A stretch of 64,000 bases of DNA from Candidatus Accumulibacter cognatus (GCA_013414765.1 CP058708.1:3963553-4027552); one strand, 5' to 3'; shown: positions 20,707 to 30,445, counted from the first letter of the stretch. Numbers and translations: made by a program. Notes: generated from the letters alone by a model not told the origin.

Positions 20707-21305
20707 ACCGGCTGGCACTGCTCGTCGACCGCTTACGGCTGGCCGCCGAGATCTGGCTGCGGCGGCATGGTCCCTGGTGGTTGCTGCTGGCCGTCCTGGG
20801 TTGCTTGCTGCTGGGCCTGGCGATGGTCGTGATTCCCAGGCTGGAAGCCGATCTGGCTGGAAAACAGGCCATCCTCGAAGAACTGCGGGCACTCGCGGCG
20901 AGCGGTCCGGAACCGACGCCGGCGCCCGTCTCCCCTTCGGAAAGTCATTACGAAGCTTTTCGCGAGACACTGGCCGCAGAGGATCAGGTGCGACCGAGCA
21001 TCCAGGCCATTCTCGATGCGGCGGCAGCGCATCGCCTGCTGGTCACCCGCGCCGAGTACCTGCCTGGCCACGATGCCAAGGCGCAGGTCGACACCCTGCA
21101 GATGATCTTGCCGGTGAAGGGGCGCTACCCCGACGTGCGGCGCTGGATCGAGGAGATTCTCGCCACGCAGCCCTACACCGCGCTCAATGAACTCGGCTTC
21201 AAGCGCGAGGAGATCGGCATCAACCAGATCGAAGCCAGGGTTCGCCTGACCCTGTGGTTGCGGCCGGCCGGCGCCACTGCCGCGACCAGCAGCATCGACC
21301 CATGA
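20703..21305 (+). CDS. PilO/GspM-like bitopic membrane protein
   Basis: 200 residues from GTG 20703 (overlaps the upstream TGA). One membrane helix at about residues 24-45, then a coiled-coil-prone region (L-E-A-D-L-A-G-K-Q-A-I-L-E-E-L) and a small ferredoxin-like C-terminal domain. This is the PilO/GspM architecture. Overlaps the next ATG by 4 nt. Confidence 0.6.
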   Translation: MNRLALLVDRLRLAAEIWLRRHGPWWLLLAVLGCLLLGLAMVVIPRLEADLAGKQAILEELRALAASGPEPTPAPVSPSESHYEAFRETLAAEDQVRPSIQAILDAAAAHRLLVTRAEYLPGHDAKAQVDTLQMILPVKGRYPDVRRWIEEILATQPYTALNELGFKREEIGINQIEARVRLTLWLRPAGATAATSSIDP

Positions 21306-21880
21306 ATCGCCGTCGCTCGATCCTGTGGTTGCTGCTGGTCGCGGCGGCGTGGCTGGCGCTATTTGGCGACAAGACACCGGTCGATGCGCCGAGCGGGGAG
21401 GTCGTGCAGGCCGCCGCGCCACGGACTGGCGGCCGCCCTGTCGCCGGCGCATCCTCTCCGGCGTCCGATGCTGGCCGGCCGGCCGGGAGTGCCGCGGAGA
21501 AGAAGACATCGACCCGCCTGGAAGTCGCCGCATTGATCGCGCGCGCGCAGCTGATCCCGGCGGTGGCCGAAGAGCAGGCGAGTCGTGAGCCTCGTGACCT
21601 CTTTCCCTCGCTGAACTGGCTGCCACCGCCGCCGATCCCCGAGAAGCCGGCGAAACCTCCGCCACCGACGGCGCCGCCGCTGCCCTTCGTGTACCTCGGC
21701 AAGAAGCTCGAAGCAGGCCAATGGGAAGCCTACCTCGGACGTGGCGAAGAAGTGTTCATCGTTCGCGAAGGAATGACCCTGACCGGTCTCTACCGGGTCC
21801 AGGAAATCAGGCCACCGACGCTGACGCTGCTCTATTTGCCCTTGCAACAGTCGCAAACCATCCCGATCGGGGGATCGTAA
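21302..21880 (+). CDS. GspC/PilP-like secretion protein
   Basis: 192 residues: one N-terminal membrane helix (I-L-W-L-L-L-V-A-A-A-W-L-A-L-F), a proline/alanine-rich linker, then a small beta domain (V-Y-L-G-K-K-L-E-A-G-Q-W, E-E-V-F-I-V-R-E-G-M-T-L) like the homology region of GspC/PilP that contacts the secretin. In an intact operon gspD should follow with an overlapping GTG. Here only GTGAAC remains and the sequence turns into unrelated, IS-bearing DNA. A second, decayed copy of the 3' part sits at 48214-48584, directly before gspD. Confidence 0.7.
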   Translation: MNRRRSILWLLLVAAAWLALFGDKTPVDAPSGEVVQAAAPRTGGRPVAGASSPASDAGRPAGSAAEKKTSTRLEVAALIARAQLIPAVAEEQASREPRDLFPSLNWLPPPPIPEKPAKPPPPTAPPLPFVYLGKKLEAGQWEAYLGRGEEVFIVREGMTLTGLYRVQEIRPPTLTLLYLPLQQSQTIPIGGS

Positions 21881-21972
21881 TCGTGAACTACGCAAAAGCC
21901 AGTTACAGCGTTATGAGGTTCCCCCGAAATTTCGTCTTTCAAAGGTGACGTAAGATGGACGTTACTTTGGAG

Positions 21973-23121
21973 ACTGAAGTTTAGAACCACGTTTAGAAAC
22001 ACGCCATTCCCCGCTGGCCTGGATTTCTCGATGGGCAAGCACTGCTCAATACGACAAAGGACTGCTTCAAGCCAGAATCAGGCGCAAACGCGACCAAGTT
22101 TGATCGGGCAGGAACATCTCGCACCATACCGCTCGTACCGGGAACCCCTTTCAGGATTCGCGCCACGGCAATGACCGAGAGCAGCCGAACCCGCTGCACT
22201 TTGCCGTACAGCATCAGTTCCATTTCCTGTATCGGCAAGGCTTCGCACATCGCAGCATCGATCCGCCGGCCGTACTGGCGCTGGCGTCCTCGACGTTTCG
22301 GCTCTCTGCTTCGGGCGGCAGAAACAAGGCGGTATGGCTGCGCACCTGTCCGATGATGCGGACCTGTAGTTCGAGCAAAGGAAGAATCAGCGTGCTGCGC
22401 ATGAATCCGGCATCGATCAGCCAGCGCACCCCCTTGGCGTTCCCCTGGATCGAGTCCATCCACTGTCGCGCCATCCAGAGCTTGCCCCGTTGGCCCGATT
22501 CTTTGACCAGCCACGAGCGAATCGGCACCGTCAGCGCCGAACCCAGCCGGATACGAACAACCATTGCCAGCATGACCCAGCACGGACTGTTCAGAAAGGT
22601 GGGCTGATTGGCCTGGTGGCTGTGATCGTGCTGGATACTGATCCCCGACCCGAACTTCGCACAGCGCGGAACCTGCGTATCGTCGAGAATCAGGGTGATC
22701 AGTTAGGCCGGGCACACCCTCAGCACCCACTGTAACAAACCAAGGGACAGTTCCGCGACCGACACGTTGGCCCGCTCGATCAACTTGTAATCGGTCGTCC
22801 AGTGCGCCTCTCGGCGAATGGCCCCGATGGCCCGCGTGACCCAGCCTACCGGGTTGAGCATGCCGCCAATCAGCAGTTCGACGAAGGTTCAGCAGGAACG
22901 CCGTAGCACGGCCACCAGGAGAAAGGAAATCCATTCCGAGAGCAACAAGCAAACGTTGGCAGTGAGAGACATGAGGAACGCTCCGAGATCGACAACGATA
23001 TCTCGTGGGCAAACTCACAATTTCCATCTCACCCCAATCCTTTTGCAGTTCTCGGCAGAACATTGCCACGCCGCCCGAATGCCTTCGGCATCAGCCGGCA
23101 ATCGCGTGTGTCTAAACTTCA
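21973..23121 (-). mobile_element. Decayed IS element with DDE transposase (IS701-like)
   Basis: The ends form an inverted repeat: ACTGAAGTTTAGA at 21973 and its complement TCTAAACTTCAGT ending at 23121. The interior is a minus-strand transposase remnant. The 1149-bp size is normal for a one-gene IS. I see no clear target duplication. It lies about 90 bp after the GspC-like gene and marks the left edge of the DNA that separates gspC from gspD. Confidence 0.7.
22170..23000 (-). pseudogene. Transposase pseudogene (DDE superfamily, IS701-like)
   Basis: On the minus strand, pieces in shifted frames read D-Y-K-L-I-E-R-A-N-V-S-V-A-E-L-S, then a TAA, then L-I-T-L-I-L-D-D-T-Q-V-P-R, H-D-H-S-H-Q-A-N-Q-P-T-F-L and, in the longest open piece, W-V-M-L-A-M-V-V. 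The D-D-T and H-D-H segments are typical of this DDE family. Stop codons and frameshifts make it inactive. Part of its 3' end recurs at 32388-32475. Confidence 0.7.
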
Positions 23122-23138
23122 GTGAATTAAGCTTAGGT

Positions 23139-24599
23139 TCATAACGGATTGGCTTCCAACTCCATTAACCCTACCCAGTCCAAGCCCATACCACTTCTGA
23201 CACACGCCGTACGCAAACTGTGCAGCGCTTTTTCCCATTGTGCGTCAGTCAGACGCAGCAGTTCACCATTTGGTTCGATCTCGAGGTGCATGATTGAAGG
23301 TCGATTCGCCGGGCACTCTTCCTCGTATTCGAGACTGAAGTAGCGGGGTCCGACCCGTAGGAGTAGTAGGGTGGTCAGCCACAGTGGTGAGGGTGTCGCG
23401 CCGATTTCGGGAACTTCCAACTCGAACACCGGGCGTCCTTGATCGCCCATACTGAAGTGTCCAGACGCTTGCCTATCGCCACGTGCGACACCGGATATCC
23501 GTTCTACTCCGGTCATCGCAGCTCGCCACGTACCCATTGGCGCCGTTGGCAGCAACTGGAAGACCAGAGGAGCGAGTACGTACGGGGTCACTGCCTGCAA
23601 GCTCGCAGGCAATCGGGCATGGATGGCTTTGTAATCTGGTAGGTTAATGGAAGTCATGTGCGGAGTTTGGTTTCGAGCCAAAGGCGTGATCGAGAGTTGG
23701 TCGACCACTGCAAGCCAGACGGCCATGTATAGGTCACGAATTTGCAAACCTGAATAATGCAGATTTCCGGCAGCATCCTTTTCTCCTGTGAGTCTTTTTA
23801 GCGAATGATGGCTCACCCGGCGCCCATCCTGAGTCATTCCATGCGGGTCGGCCTGCGCACTCATTACTTGAATGAGACGAAGATTTGCCCAGAGATCAAG
23901 CCGCAGGGGACCAAAGCTACCGTCCGTGGGCAATGGGTTGTAGCCCTTCATGGCTTTGTAGCGTTTCAATGTTCCGAACAATAAAGCCGGATTGGCTATC
24001 TCCCGTCCAAGCCAGTCGTGCAGGTCAAGAGCAACTGCTTCAGCCCAGAAGTAACCCCAGCGCGCAACCAAGTCAGAATCATCGGCGTAATAGCGCGCGG
24101 GAAGACGCCGGTTCACTTCCTCATGGTTAATACCGTAGTGGCGATCGAGGACAGCTCTTACGACATTCGTGAAGAAGAATTCGGCGTTATCACTCTTTCC
24201 CCATGGCACACGCTCCTGATGGTTACTGGCAGTCTGCAGTGCGGGCATCAGTGGGGCCGGATCAAGAGGATTGGCCTGCAGTGTCCAACGGGCACCGAGC
24301 AACGCACTGTAGTGAGACAACTGGGGAAGGCACTGCCGCCGCACTGCAATTTCACGGCATAACCAAGCACCGCGGGCATTCTTGGCGGCGGCGAGGTCGA
24401 CCCGGTTGGCCTCAATTTGAATACGCCGCTCGATCTCGTTATCCTCACGGATAGGCGGGATGAACAGTTGCTCAGGGACTTTCCCCTGGTGGAAGGCGTC
24501 ATCAATTTGCTGGGCGTCCTCGAGCATTTTTCTGCTGACAGGGTCCATGTCATCAGTCCCGAAGAGATGATTTTCGTTGGGGAAAGTTCGTTTCGTCAC
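23139..24599 (-). CDS. Unknown 486-residue protein of the CHAT island
   Basis: I do not recognise a family. GTG 24599 starts a soluble-looking protein with no signal peptide or membrane helix. It is rich in Leu, Arg and Pro, with a charged N-terminus (E-D-N-E-I-E-R-R-I-Q-I-E) and conserved-looking segments such as W-G-Y-F-W-A-E-A-V-A-L-D-L-H-D-W-L near residue 185. It is the last of three minus-strand genes (single-helix protein, vWA-like protein, this one), with a 50-nt gap before it. Codon use is less GC-biased than in the flanking secretion genes, which fits acquired DNA. The function is unknown; a partner of the vWA-like protein is inferred. Confidence 0.7.
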   Translation of the reverse strand: MTKRTFPNENHLFGTDDMDPVSRKMLEDAQQIDDAFHQGKVPEQLFIPPIREDNEIERRIQIEANRVDLAAAKNARGAWLCREIAVRRQCLPQLSHYSALLGARWTLQANPLDPAPLMPALQTASNHQERVPWGKSDNAEFFFTNVVRAVLDRHYGINHEEVNRRLPARYYADDSDLVARWGYFWAEAVALDLHDWLGREIANPALLFGTLKRYKAMKGYNPLPTDGSFGPLRLDLWANLRLIQVMSAQADPHGMTQDGRRVSHHSLKRLTGEKDAAGNLHYSGLQIRDLYMAVWLAVVDQLSITPLARNQTPHMTSINLPDYKAIHARLPASLQAVTPYVLAPLVFQLLPTAPMGTWRAAMTGVERISGVARGDRQASGHFSMGDQGRPVFELEVPEIGATPSPLWLTTLLLLRVGPRYFSLEYEEECPANRPSIMHLEIEPNGELLRLTDAQWEKALHSLRTACVRSGMGLDWVGLMELEANPL

Positions 24600-24649
24600 A
24601 GAGCGCTTTCAGTTTGTTATTGGCATGAGTCAGTTGGAGGTTGGGGTGA

Positions 24650-25522
24650 TCAATCGAACAGGGGATTATTGATTGTCGGGCCGATTCCTTCAACAGTGAT
24701 GCGCCAGCCGGTCAATACCTTTCGCCAGTAGAGGTCATACCGGTGGAGCATGTCGGCATCAGCATATTGCTGGCTGCCAGGCCGAGAAGGAGTCGCAAGC
24801 AGTCCCCACCAGCGAAGTCGAATCCGAGTGCCCCCCTTGCCATCGGAACCGTACAGGCCGGTGGGCAGCCGCTTCATTTCGGCGTCCGGGTCAATACGGC
24901 GCGGACCGGTTCCACCACCCGGCTTTCGCCAATAGAAGTTTTGTCCACTACCAAACTGCAGCCCATCAGAGAAAACCAGCAGCCAGGTATCAAGACGGGG
25001 GTCTACGAATTCACGAATGGTGTTCGACAATGCCCAGGCAATCTCACTCCGGGCCAGTTCGGGTCCGGGAGGCACCAGCAATTTGTCCAGCGTGCTGCGC
25101 GTGGCTTCAACACTGGCATACCGGCGCTGCGCGACACAGCTCTGGCTGCGCTTGAAGGGTCCGATACGGCTGTTGTTGATCACTTCTCCGTCCGTGATTG
25201 GAGGCTCGACGCGAATGTCGAGGTCGCGAGCCAGTGACTCTCCGGAGGCAATACCGGCGAAGGAAAGCACCACAACCCTCTGCGATCCCCGTTCTACCAG
25301 TGATTGAACGGCTGCCATGAAATCGCGTTTGGCGATGGCGTCCGGCCATGTCGTTCGGTCCACCACGATCAACGTCTGGCTCGCTATACGCGGGGCAGGA
25401 ATCTCTTTCGGATAACACGATTCGGCACCTTGAAGAGCAGGAGCAGGAGCAGCAACGGCAGCACTCGGGAGACAGATTCTAAACAGTGCCACCAGAATCA
25501 GGAAGCGTGCTTTACTGTTCAT
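24650..25522 (-). CDS. Secreted protein with a vWA-like domain
   Basis: 290 residues with a signal peptide (K-A-R-F-L-I-L-V-A-L-F-R-I-C-L-P, then A-V-A-A-P). The mature part has a vWA-type pattern: a first strand T-L-I-V-V-D-R-T-T where the MIDAS D-x-S-x-S should be, a V-V-V-L-S-F-A-G strand, and L-L-V-F-S-D-G, the usual last MIDAS strand. The first MIDAS loop is incomplete (D-R-T-T-W). Five Cys residues are visible, one of them in the signal peptide. ATG 25522 overlaps the upstream gene by 11 nt. Likely periplasmic; role unknown. Confidence 0.65.
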   Translation of the reverse strand: MNSKARFLILVALFRICLPSAAVAAPAPALQGAESCYPKEIPAPRIASQTLIVVDRTTWPDAIAKRDFMAAVQSLVERGSQRVVVLSFAGIASGESLARDLDIRVEPPITDGEVINNSRIGPFKRSQSCVAQRRYASVEATRSTLDKLLVPPGPELARSEIAWALSNTIREFVDPRLDTWLLVFSDGLQFGSGQNFYWRKPGGGTGPRRIDPDAEMKRLPTGLYGSDGKGGTRIRLRWWGLLATPSRPGSQQYADADMLHRYDLYWRKVLTGWRITVEGIGPTINNPLFD

Positions 25523-25901
25523 ACACCCTCCTGCGATTCAGGTCAATTACTTGAGGCAGAGCCAGAGGCTTGTTTTTCTCATAGAGATCCATACAGAATG
25601 CTCCATCAGGGTCCGGAAATATCCGAGCCTGTGACGGGTCCAGGAAACCTCGTTTGAAAAGAAAAATCTGGCGGTATTTGGCGAGAGAACCTGAGGCCTT
25701 GTTCATCGTCTCGGCATCCACACGCCAGTGATACGCTATGAGCTCAGAGGTCGTCCTAAAGCGCTGGACGATCGCATGATTGACTCGGGAGTCGGGAGCT
25801 AGGCTCAGATGTGCCTTCAGATAGAGATACATCGCGTAGATGTTCGCCACAACAAACAGCGACAGGACGGCGGCGCCGACGACATTGTCGAGGTGCTCCA
25901 T
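25512..25901 (-). CDS. Small single-helix membrane protein
   Basis: 129 residues with one membrane helix near the N-terminus (V-V-G-A-A-V-L-S-L-F-V-V-A-N-I-Y-A-M-Y-L-Y-L) and a soluble rest containing W-R-V and R-I-F-P-D-P-D-G. AGGAG lies 7 nt upstream of the ATG. It is the first gene of the three-gene minus-strand unit with the vWA-like and 486-residue genes. No family recognised. Confidence 0.6.
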   Translation of the reverse strand: MEHLDNVVGAAVLSLFVVANIYAMYLYLKAHLSLAPDSRVNHAIVQRFRTTSELIAYHWRVDAETMNKASGSLAKYRQIFLFKRGFLDPSQARIFPDPDGAFCMDLYEKNKPLALPQVIDLNRRRVYEQ

Positions 25902-26051
25902 GGAAATCTCCTTTCAGGAGGTTGAGATGCGAATCATTTTCCGCATCGTTTGCGGCACCCACCACCGGGAAAACTCCCTCGATTTCCCGGTTCTCGTGAG
26001 TGAACCTCGACGCATATCCTGTCATCTCCCCTGACCAACCCGGAGGTTGCC
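25902..26051. promoter_or_regulatory. Divergent promoter region inside the CHAT island
   Basis: A 150-bp gap between the start of the single-helix gene (minus) and the start of the 299-residue membrane protein gene (plus). Both starts have good ribosome sites (AGGAG and GGAGG), so promoters for both must lie here or overlap it. I could not fix -10/-35 boxes. Confidence 0.35.
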
Positions 26052-26951
26052 ATGAATCCTACCCACCTCAGACGTCTAACCGAGCGCACTATCTTTCGAC
26101 AGACACACCCCGCCAAACTGCTCATGATGGTTAGTGCCGACCTCAGGGCAGCTCCCCCGGAGACTGGCAAACCCTATGCCGGTGAGCAGCGCATCGTCGA
26201 AGCCTATCGTCAATTGCTGCACATCTATCCCTATTTCATACAAGAAACAAGATCCAGCTTTCGGCTGATGGTCGGCTCGGCAATCCTCGCCTGCGCCACC
26301 CCCCTGCTGTTCGGCTGGGGATGGCTCGGTGCCGTGACGACAGTATTCGCCGCCTGTTCTGCGTTGCTCTCTGCTTATTACTGGTATTTTTTCAAGTGGG
26401 GCCCTGAATACATCGACACCGCCCGTCGTGATGCAGCAGAGCGAGAACTCCGCGACACAGGTGACGCGGCCTCAGACCCTGGTGGGCTGCTATCTCGACT
26501 GGCACTATTTGGAATTGCCTGCATTGATGGACTGGTGGCGGGTTTGACGATCTGCACCGCCGCTTTTCAAAGTCTCTTGACGCCGACAATGGCCCTCCTC
26601 GTGGCCACGGCATGGGGGGTGGCGGTCACATTTTTGATTGTAAAGCTCTGCCATGCCGCCGCACGGGAAGCGGTAATCAACGAACGGCGTGAACTGATCC
26701 GCGCCTTGATGGCGAGTAATCATGATGGCGATCGAGAACGTGCGAGACGCATGGCTGAATCCGCTGTTGGTGACATCCTGGGCCAGCGCTTTGACGGATT
26801 TGCCAATCGTCGTAGCGCTCGCTTAGTGTTGATCGGCTTTACAATTTGCTTGGGGCTGAGCATCTGCGCACTGCGAATCGGTGGATCTGAGAGTCCTGCG
26901 GCCGAACCCTCTCGCGAATCCTATGTTCCGGCGAAAAAGCTCCAGGTATGA
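26052..26951 (+). CDS. Multi-helix membrane protein of unknown function
   Basis: 299 residues. A soluble N-terminal part (about 70 residues) is followed by a pair of helices (about 75-115), a polar charged loop, a second pair (about 150-205), a basic helix with R-E-A-V-I-N-E-R-R-E-L, and one more helix at about 265-285. The layout of paired helices with a cytoplasmic helical head recalls two-helix effector membrane proteins, but I cannot name a family. It is transcribed divergently from the vWA operon; GGAGGT precedes the ATG. It is the only plus-strand gene in the island. Confidence 0.6.
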   Translation: MNPTHLRRLTERTIFRQTHPAKLLMMVSADLRAAPPETGKPYAGEQRIVEAYRQLLHIYPYFIQETRSSFRLMVGSAILACATPLLFGWGWLGAVTTVFAACSALLSAYYWYFFKWGPEYIDTARRDAAERELRDTGDAASDPGGLLSRLALFGIACIDGLVAGLTICTAAFQSLLTPTMALLVATAWGVAVTFLIVKLCHAAAREAVINERRELIRALMASNHDGDRERARRMAESAVGDILGQRFDGFANRRSARLVLIGFTICLGLSICALRIGGSESPAAEPSRESYVPAKKLQV

Positions 26952-27217
26952 TTCGCCTCCGGCAACCGCGTGCCAGCATGCTCAAGGAGTGCGCGGTTGC
27001 GAAGAGCGCCAAGGCCCTAGCCACTTCAGAATGGCAAACGCCATCAATCGCCCGCTGCCCTGGGTCTTTCCGTTGTTCTACGAAGGCGGCCGTGTTTGAC
27101 TGGAGACTTGGTCGCAGCAAGCCGGACGGCTATGGCCATCTCACTTCTTGCGAAGCGGAACGAGCTCTCCCCTGTTTCGGGCTGATGTGCAACCGATAAA
27201 CGAGCGAGCTATCGTCG

Positions 27218-30200
27218 CTACCGCTCGCACTCCCGAGTTCCAAGCATTGAAAACTGTGCCCACAGTGCGGGGTGACTAAAAGGCCCTTGCATCCCCCTGC
27301 TGTTAACGAAATTTATCCACTCGTCCACCACTTGGATGACCAGTTCGCCATGATCGTTGGCCCAGGCTCTTAGCGTCGGGGCATCCATCACGCGCAGTGC
27401 CGACATCGCTTGCGTCAGCGCCGTGTGCGCGCCAACTGCCGTGAGACTGGAGTAGAACAGATCATAGAACACCGCTGAAGCAAGCATCACGGATTCCCAC
27501 AGGGGCCCCACGACATAAGGCGCCCCCTTGGTCCGCAGCACTGGCCCCAAGCCCACCGGACCCAGCAGTGGTTCACCCGCTTCACCGCCGACGAGCATTG
27601 CGAAACAACTCGACAAAGCGACCGGACTGCGACAGTCGTGCGCCCCGATCAACCAGGCCGGCAGTTCACGAACGCCGTGGCAACCGTTCAGGCGCACGAA
27701 GCTACCGAGCGGATCGTGCGCCCGATACTCGCCGTGAACCACCCAGTGCACAGGCCGATCTTCCTGGAGCATCGCCACCGCGTCGGACATTCTTGCGTCT
27801 TCGGTCATCAGCACTTCCGACTTCAGATGCCTGCCGATCAGCCGCGCCTCGCAGAGCGCCAGCGCGGCCAGCTCCGGCCATTCACGCAGGCTCTCGACCA
27901 TCACCTGCGGCCGGTGTTCGCCTTGCGCCTCACCGGTTAGCCGCTGCCAAGCGCTGAGGCAGGCGTCCAGCGACAAGGCCCCCTTTTGGCGCATGACCTC
28001 CGGTAGCGACGCAGCCTCTTCACTGCCAACCCAGCCCAGCCAGGGCAGTCTGGCCAAGTTGGCGGGCAAGAGCAGTCGCCAGCGACGCGCAGCGGGGTCC
28101 GCAGCGACAAGAGAAGTGAGCAGTGAGACCGCGGGCCCATCAGCCGCGACGAACGCGTGCCAGGCCTTATGGTGGGCGTAGAACCATTCGTCGGCCTCCT
28201 CGACGAATGAGCACGCGTAGAAATTCGACCAGCAATCTTCGAGATTAGCCCAAGCCAACGCCGCGACAGACTCCGGCAGGCGCAGCAAGCGCAGTTTCCC
28301 GGCGGCATCCAGGATCAATGCTCTCGCCCTGTGCTTTACGTCGAAGAAGACCTGAACGAGAATCTCGTCCGCCGCCAATTGGCGTGCACAGTCGGTGTAC
28401 GTCGGCAACGGCAAGCGGATTCCGGCACGCGTGTACTCCTCGTCCAGACACTCAAAGGGGGGAAACACAGCGCGACCGGGTCCTGCGGGAAGAGCCTCGC
28501 CGCGTGCGACGAGGTCGAGCGCAGTTTTCACGCGTGTAAATTCCTTTGTCAGACGGTCCATTAGCCGCTGGATGGCAGCATCATTAAGCTCGAATGACGC
28601 AGCCGGAGCCCTCAGACCCGCGAGGGCGATGCGACCGGTTTCGAGCAGCATCCACAGATCCTCCATCAGCTGGGCGGTCGATGACGAATTGATGTCGCTA
28701 TCGATGCCCTGTGCGGTAGCCAGTACTTGGGTACGCATCATCGTGTGCAGGATTTGGTGCAGTCGGGCAGGCTGCTGGGGACTCTCAAGCAATTTCCAGA
28801 CCCGGTCGGGGAGCATGCCGAGCGCCTCGGTCAGGGATTCACCGTCGATTTCCGGTTCGGCGAAGATCCTGGCGAACGGCTGGAACAGGTAAGCCGCGAT
28901 CGCTTCGCTCAGAGTGTGGCGAACGGTACCACCAGCGAGTGCGTGCAAGGCCTGGTTGACGAACAGATCATCGCTGCTGCGTAGCGGTGGCCGCTCGCGA
29001 GTGGGTGCCCGATACACCGGCATCACCGTATGTCTGCGGGAGCGTGCCAGCGACTCCTGCTCGAGATCCTTTGCCCATCTGTCGGGAGCATGCTCTGCAT
29101 CCCCAAAGGATTTCAAGCACATCGTCAGCTTGCCGACCGGACCGGACAACGCCGATGGCAGTGACTGTGCCGGCTTGGCTAGGAGGGTGTTCGCCTCGAA
29201 AAGCAAAGCGTGCCAGGCACCGTCGATGGCGGAAATCAGCACTTCCTGCCCGTGACTGCACCAGGCGTCGATCAGTTCATTCCACGCTTTGGACGCGTGG
29301 TCTTCCATGCCGGAGGCGTCGACAGGGAAGAGAGCAAAGACGGCTGCCCCGGCGACCTGGGACAACCACCAATCGTGCGAACGAACAGTCCGGGAAACTA
29401 TGCCTTGGTCATCGAGAATGATATCGTCGAGCTTGAGGAGAGCCGCCAGTTCGTTCCAGTTCAGCCGCCAGGGTTCAGCTCCGGTCTCCCATGGCCGGGC
29501 GGTCCTGGAAATTCTGGGCCTTGCTGCCCAGTACACTCCGGCCAGCAGGATCTCTCCGGAAGTTTTCGGCCCATCCAGAAATTCATGCCTGGCCATCACC
29601 TCGTTGGCAATGGGCCTGGCGCAGTTCCAGCAGACTTTCCACAGTTCGTCCGCCGTCGGTAATAAAGGGCACTCACGGCGCAGGCGGTCCAGTGCCCGGA
29701 GCGAATGCCGCAAGCGCCAGTGGCGCCAGGCCCGGAGTCCGGACCAAGGCTTGCCGGCTTCGATTGCTCGCTGCAGTTCGTCGGCTCTTTCAGTGATCCG
29801 GGATTGCGTGCCGAGATGCTCGCGGACAAGATGCCGCATTTCATCACTGCGCGCCAAGGCGTCGGTATGCAGGCGTTCCAGCGTGCTGCGGCGTCGCAGG
29901 AACGCCTGCTGAACGAAAACACACGCCAGGCGGCGCAGGTGCGCCAGCCCAAGCTGGGAAGACGTTTCACCTTGGGCCAACAACCAGCGCTCGCAGGCGG
30001 TTACGACGTTCTTCCAGTGGACAATCCTTATGCTCGGCAGACCATATTTCCAGGTGCGCAGGACGTCCCCATCCAGAGCCTTCAACAGGCGAATTGAAGC
30101 CTGTGAATGTGATGCGCCGTCTGCAAAACTGACAATCAATCTCATCATCGTGAAAGCAAGAATGTTGCGTTCGTCGCCGCTCAGCGAGGCCCAGTCGAGG

Positions 30201-30445
30201 CCGCTGGCGTCGAAGCGCTGCAGGGCGGCGCTGTAGTCGTCGATCGCCTGTTCCGGGCGGCCGCTCTGGCCGTGCGTGAACCCCCGGTCGACCAGCGCCC
30301 TCAAGAGTAGCGCGCGTTCGTCGCCGCTCAGCGAGGCCCAGTCGAGGCCGCTGGCGTCGAAGCGCTGCAGGGCGGCGCTGTAGTCGGCGATCGCCTGTTC
30401 CGGGCGGCCGCCCTGATTGGAAGACTCTTCGTTCGTCTGGTGCAT
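27218..30445 (-). CDS. TPR-CHAT cysteine protease-like protein
   Basis: About 1075 residues, starting at the ATG 30445 that has GGAG 6 nt upstream (an ATG at 30457 is possible). The N-terminus has two nearly identical 49-residue TPR-like units beginning G-R-P-E-Q-A-I. A long middle region of about 700 residues is helical and unrecognised. The C-terminus is a CHAT domain: H-W-V-V-H-G-E-Y with the catalytic His near residue 904, and A-L-S-S-C-F-A with the catalytic Cys near 947. The spacing of 43 residues is normal for caspase-like CHAT peptidases, and P-Y-V-V-G-P-L-W follows as expected. CHAT proteases act in bacterial conflict and cell-death systems, for example TPR-CHAT proteins activated by type III-E CRISPR effectors and proteases that cleave gasdermins. 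The substrate here is unknown. Confidence 0.85.
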   Translation of the reverse strand: MHQTNEESSNQGGRPEQAIADYSAALQRFDASGLDWASLSGDERALLLRALVDRGFTHGQSGRPEQAIDDYSAALQRFDASGLDWASLSGDERNILAFTMMRLIVSFADGASHSQASIRLLKALDGDVLRTWKYGLPSIRIVHWKNVVTACERWLLAQGETSSQLGLAHLRRLACVFVQQAFLRRRSTLERLHTDALARSDEMRHLVREHLGTQSRITERADELQRAIEAGKPWSGLRAWRHWRLRHSLRALDRLRRECPLLPTADELWKVCWNCARPIANEVMARHEFLDGPKTSGEILLAGVYWAARPRISRTARPWETGAEPWRLNWNELAALLKLDDIILDDQGIVSRTVRSHDWWLSQVAGAAVFALFPVDASGMEDHASKAWNELIDAWCSHGQEVLISAIDGAWHALLFEANTLLAKPAQSLPSALSGPVGKLTMCLKSFGDAEHAPDRWAKDLEQESLARSRRHTVMPVYRAPTRERPPLRSSDDLFVNQALHALAGGTVRHTLSEAIAAYLFQPFARIFAEPEIDGESLTEALGMLPDRVWKLLESPQQPARLHQILHTMMRTQVLATAQGIDSDINSSSTAQLMEDLWMLLETGRIALAGLRAPAASFELNDAAIQRLMDRLTKEFTRVKTALDLVARGEALPAGPGRAVFPPFECLDEEYTRAGIRLPLPTYTDCARQLAADEILVQVFFDVKHRARALILDAAGKLRLLRLPESVAALAWANLEDCWSNFYACSFVEEADEWFYAHHKAWHAFVAADGPAVSLLTSLVAADPAARRWRLLLPANLARLPWLGWVGSEEAASLPEVMRQKGALSLDACLSAWQRLTGEAQGEHRPQVMVESLREWPELAALALCEARLIGRHLKSEVLMTEDARMSDAVAMLQEDRPVHWVVHGEYRAHDPLGSFVRLNGCHGVRELPAWLIGAHDCRSPVALSSCFAMLVGGEAGEPLLGPVGLGPVLRTKGAPYVVGPLWESVMLASAVFYDLFYSSLTAVGAHTALTQAMSALRVMDAPTLRAWANDHGELVIQVVDEWINFVNSRGMQGPFSHPALWAQFSMLGTRECER
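30167..30410. repeat. 147-bp direct repeat inside the CHAT gene (TPR units)
   Basis: The 97 bp at 30167-30263 recur at 30314-30410 with one visible mismatch, a spacing of 147 bp (49 codons, in frame). The near identity at DNA level implies recent duplication or ongoing copy-number change of the TPR unit. Confidence 0.8.

Noticed and set aside
22100-22600. Plus-strand open frames near 22.2-22.6 kb as genes
   Set aside because: They overlap the minus-strand transposase remnant and have no family features.
30167-30410. CRISPR-like spaced repeat
   Set aside because: Only two units, in frame within a coding region and encoding TPR-like sequence.
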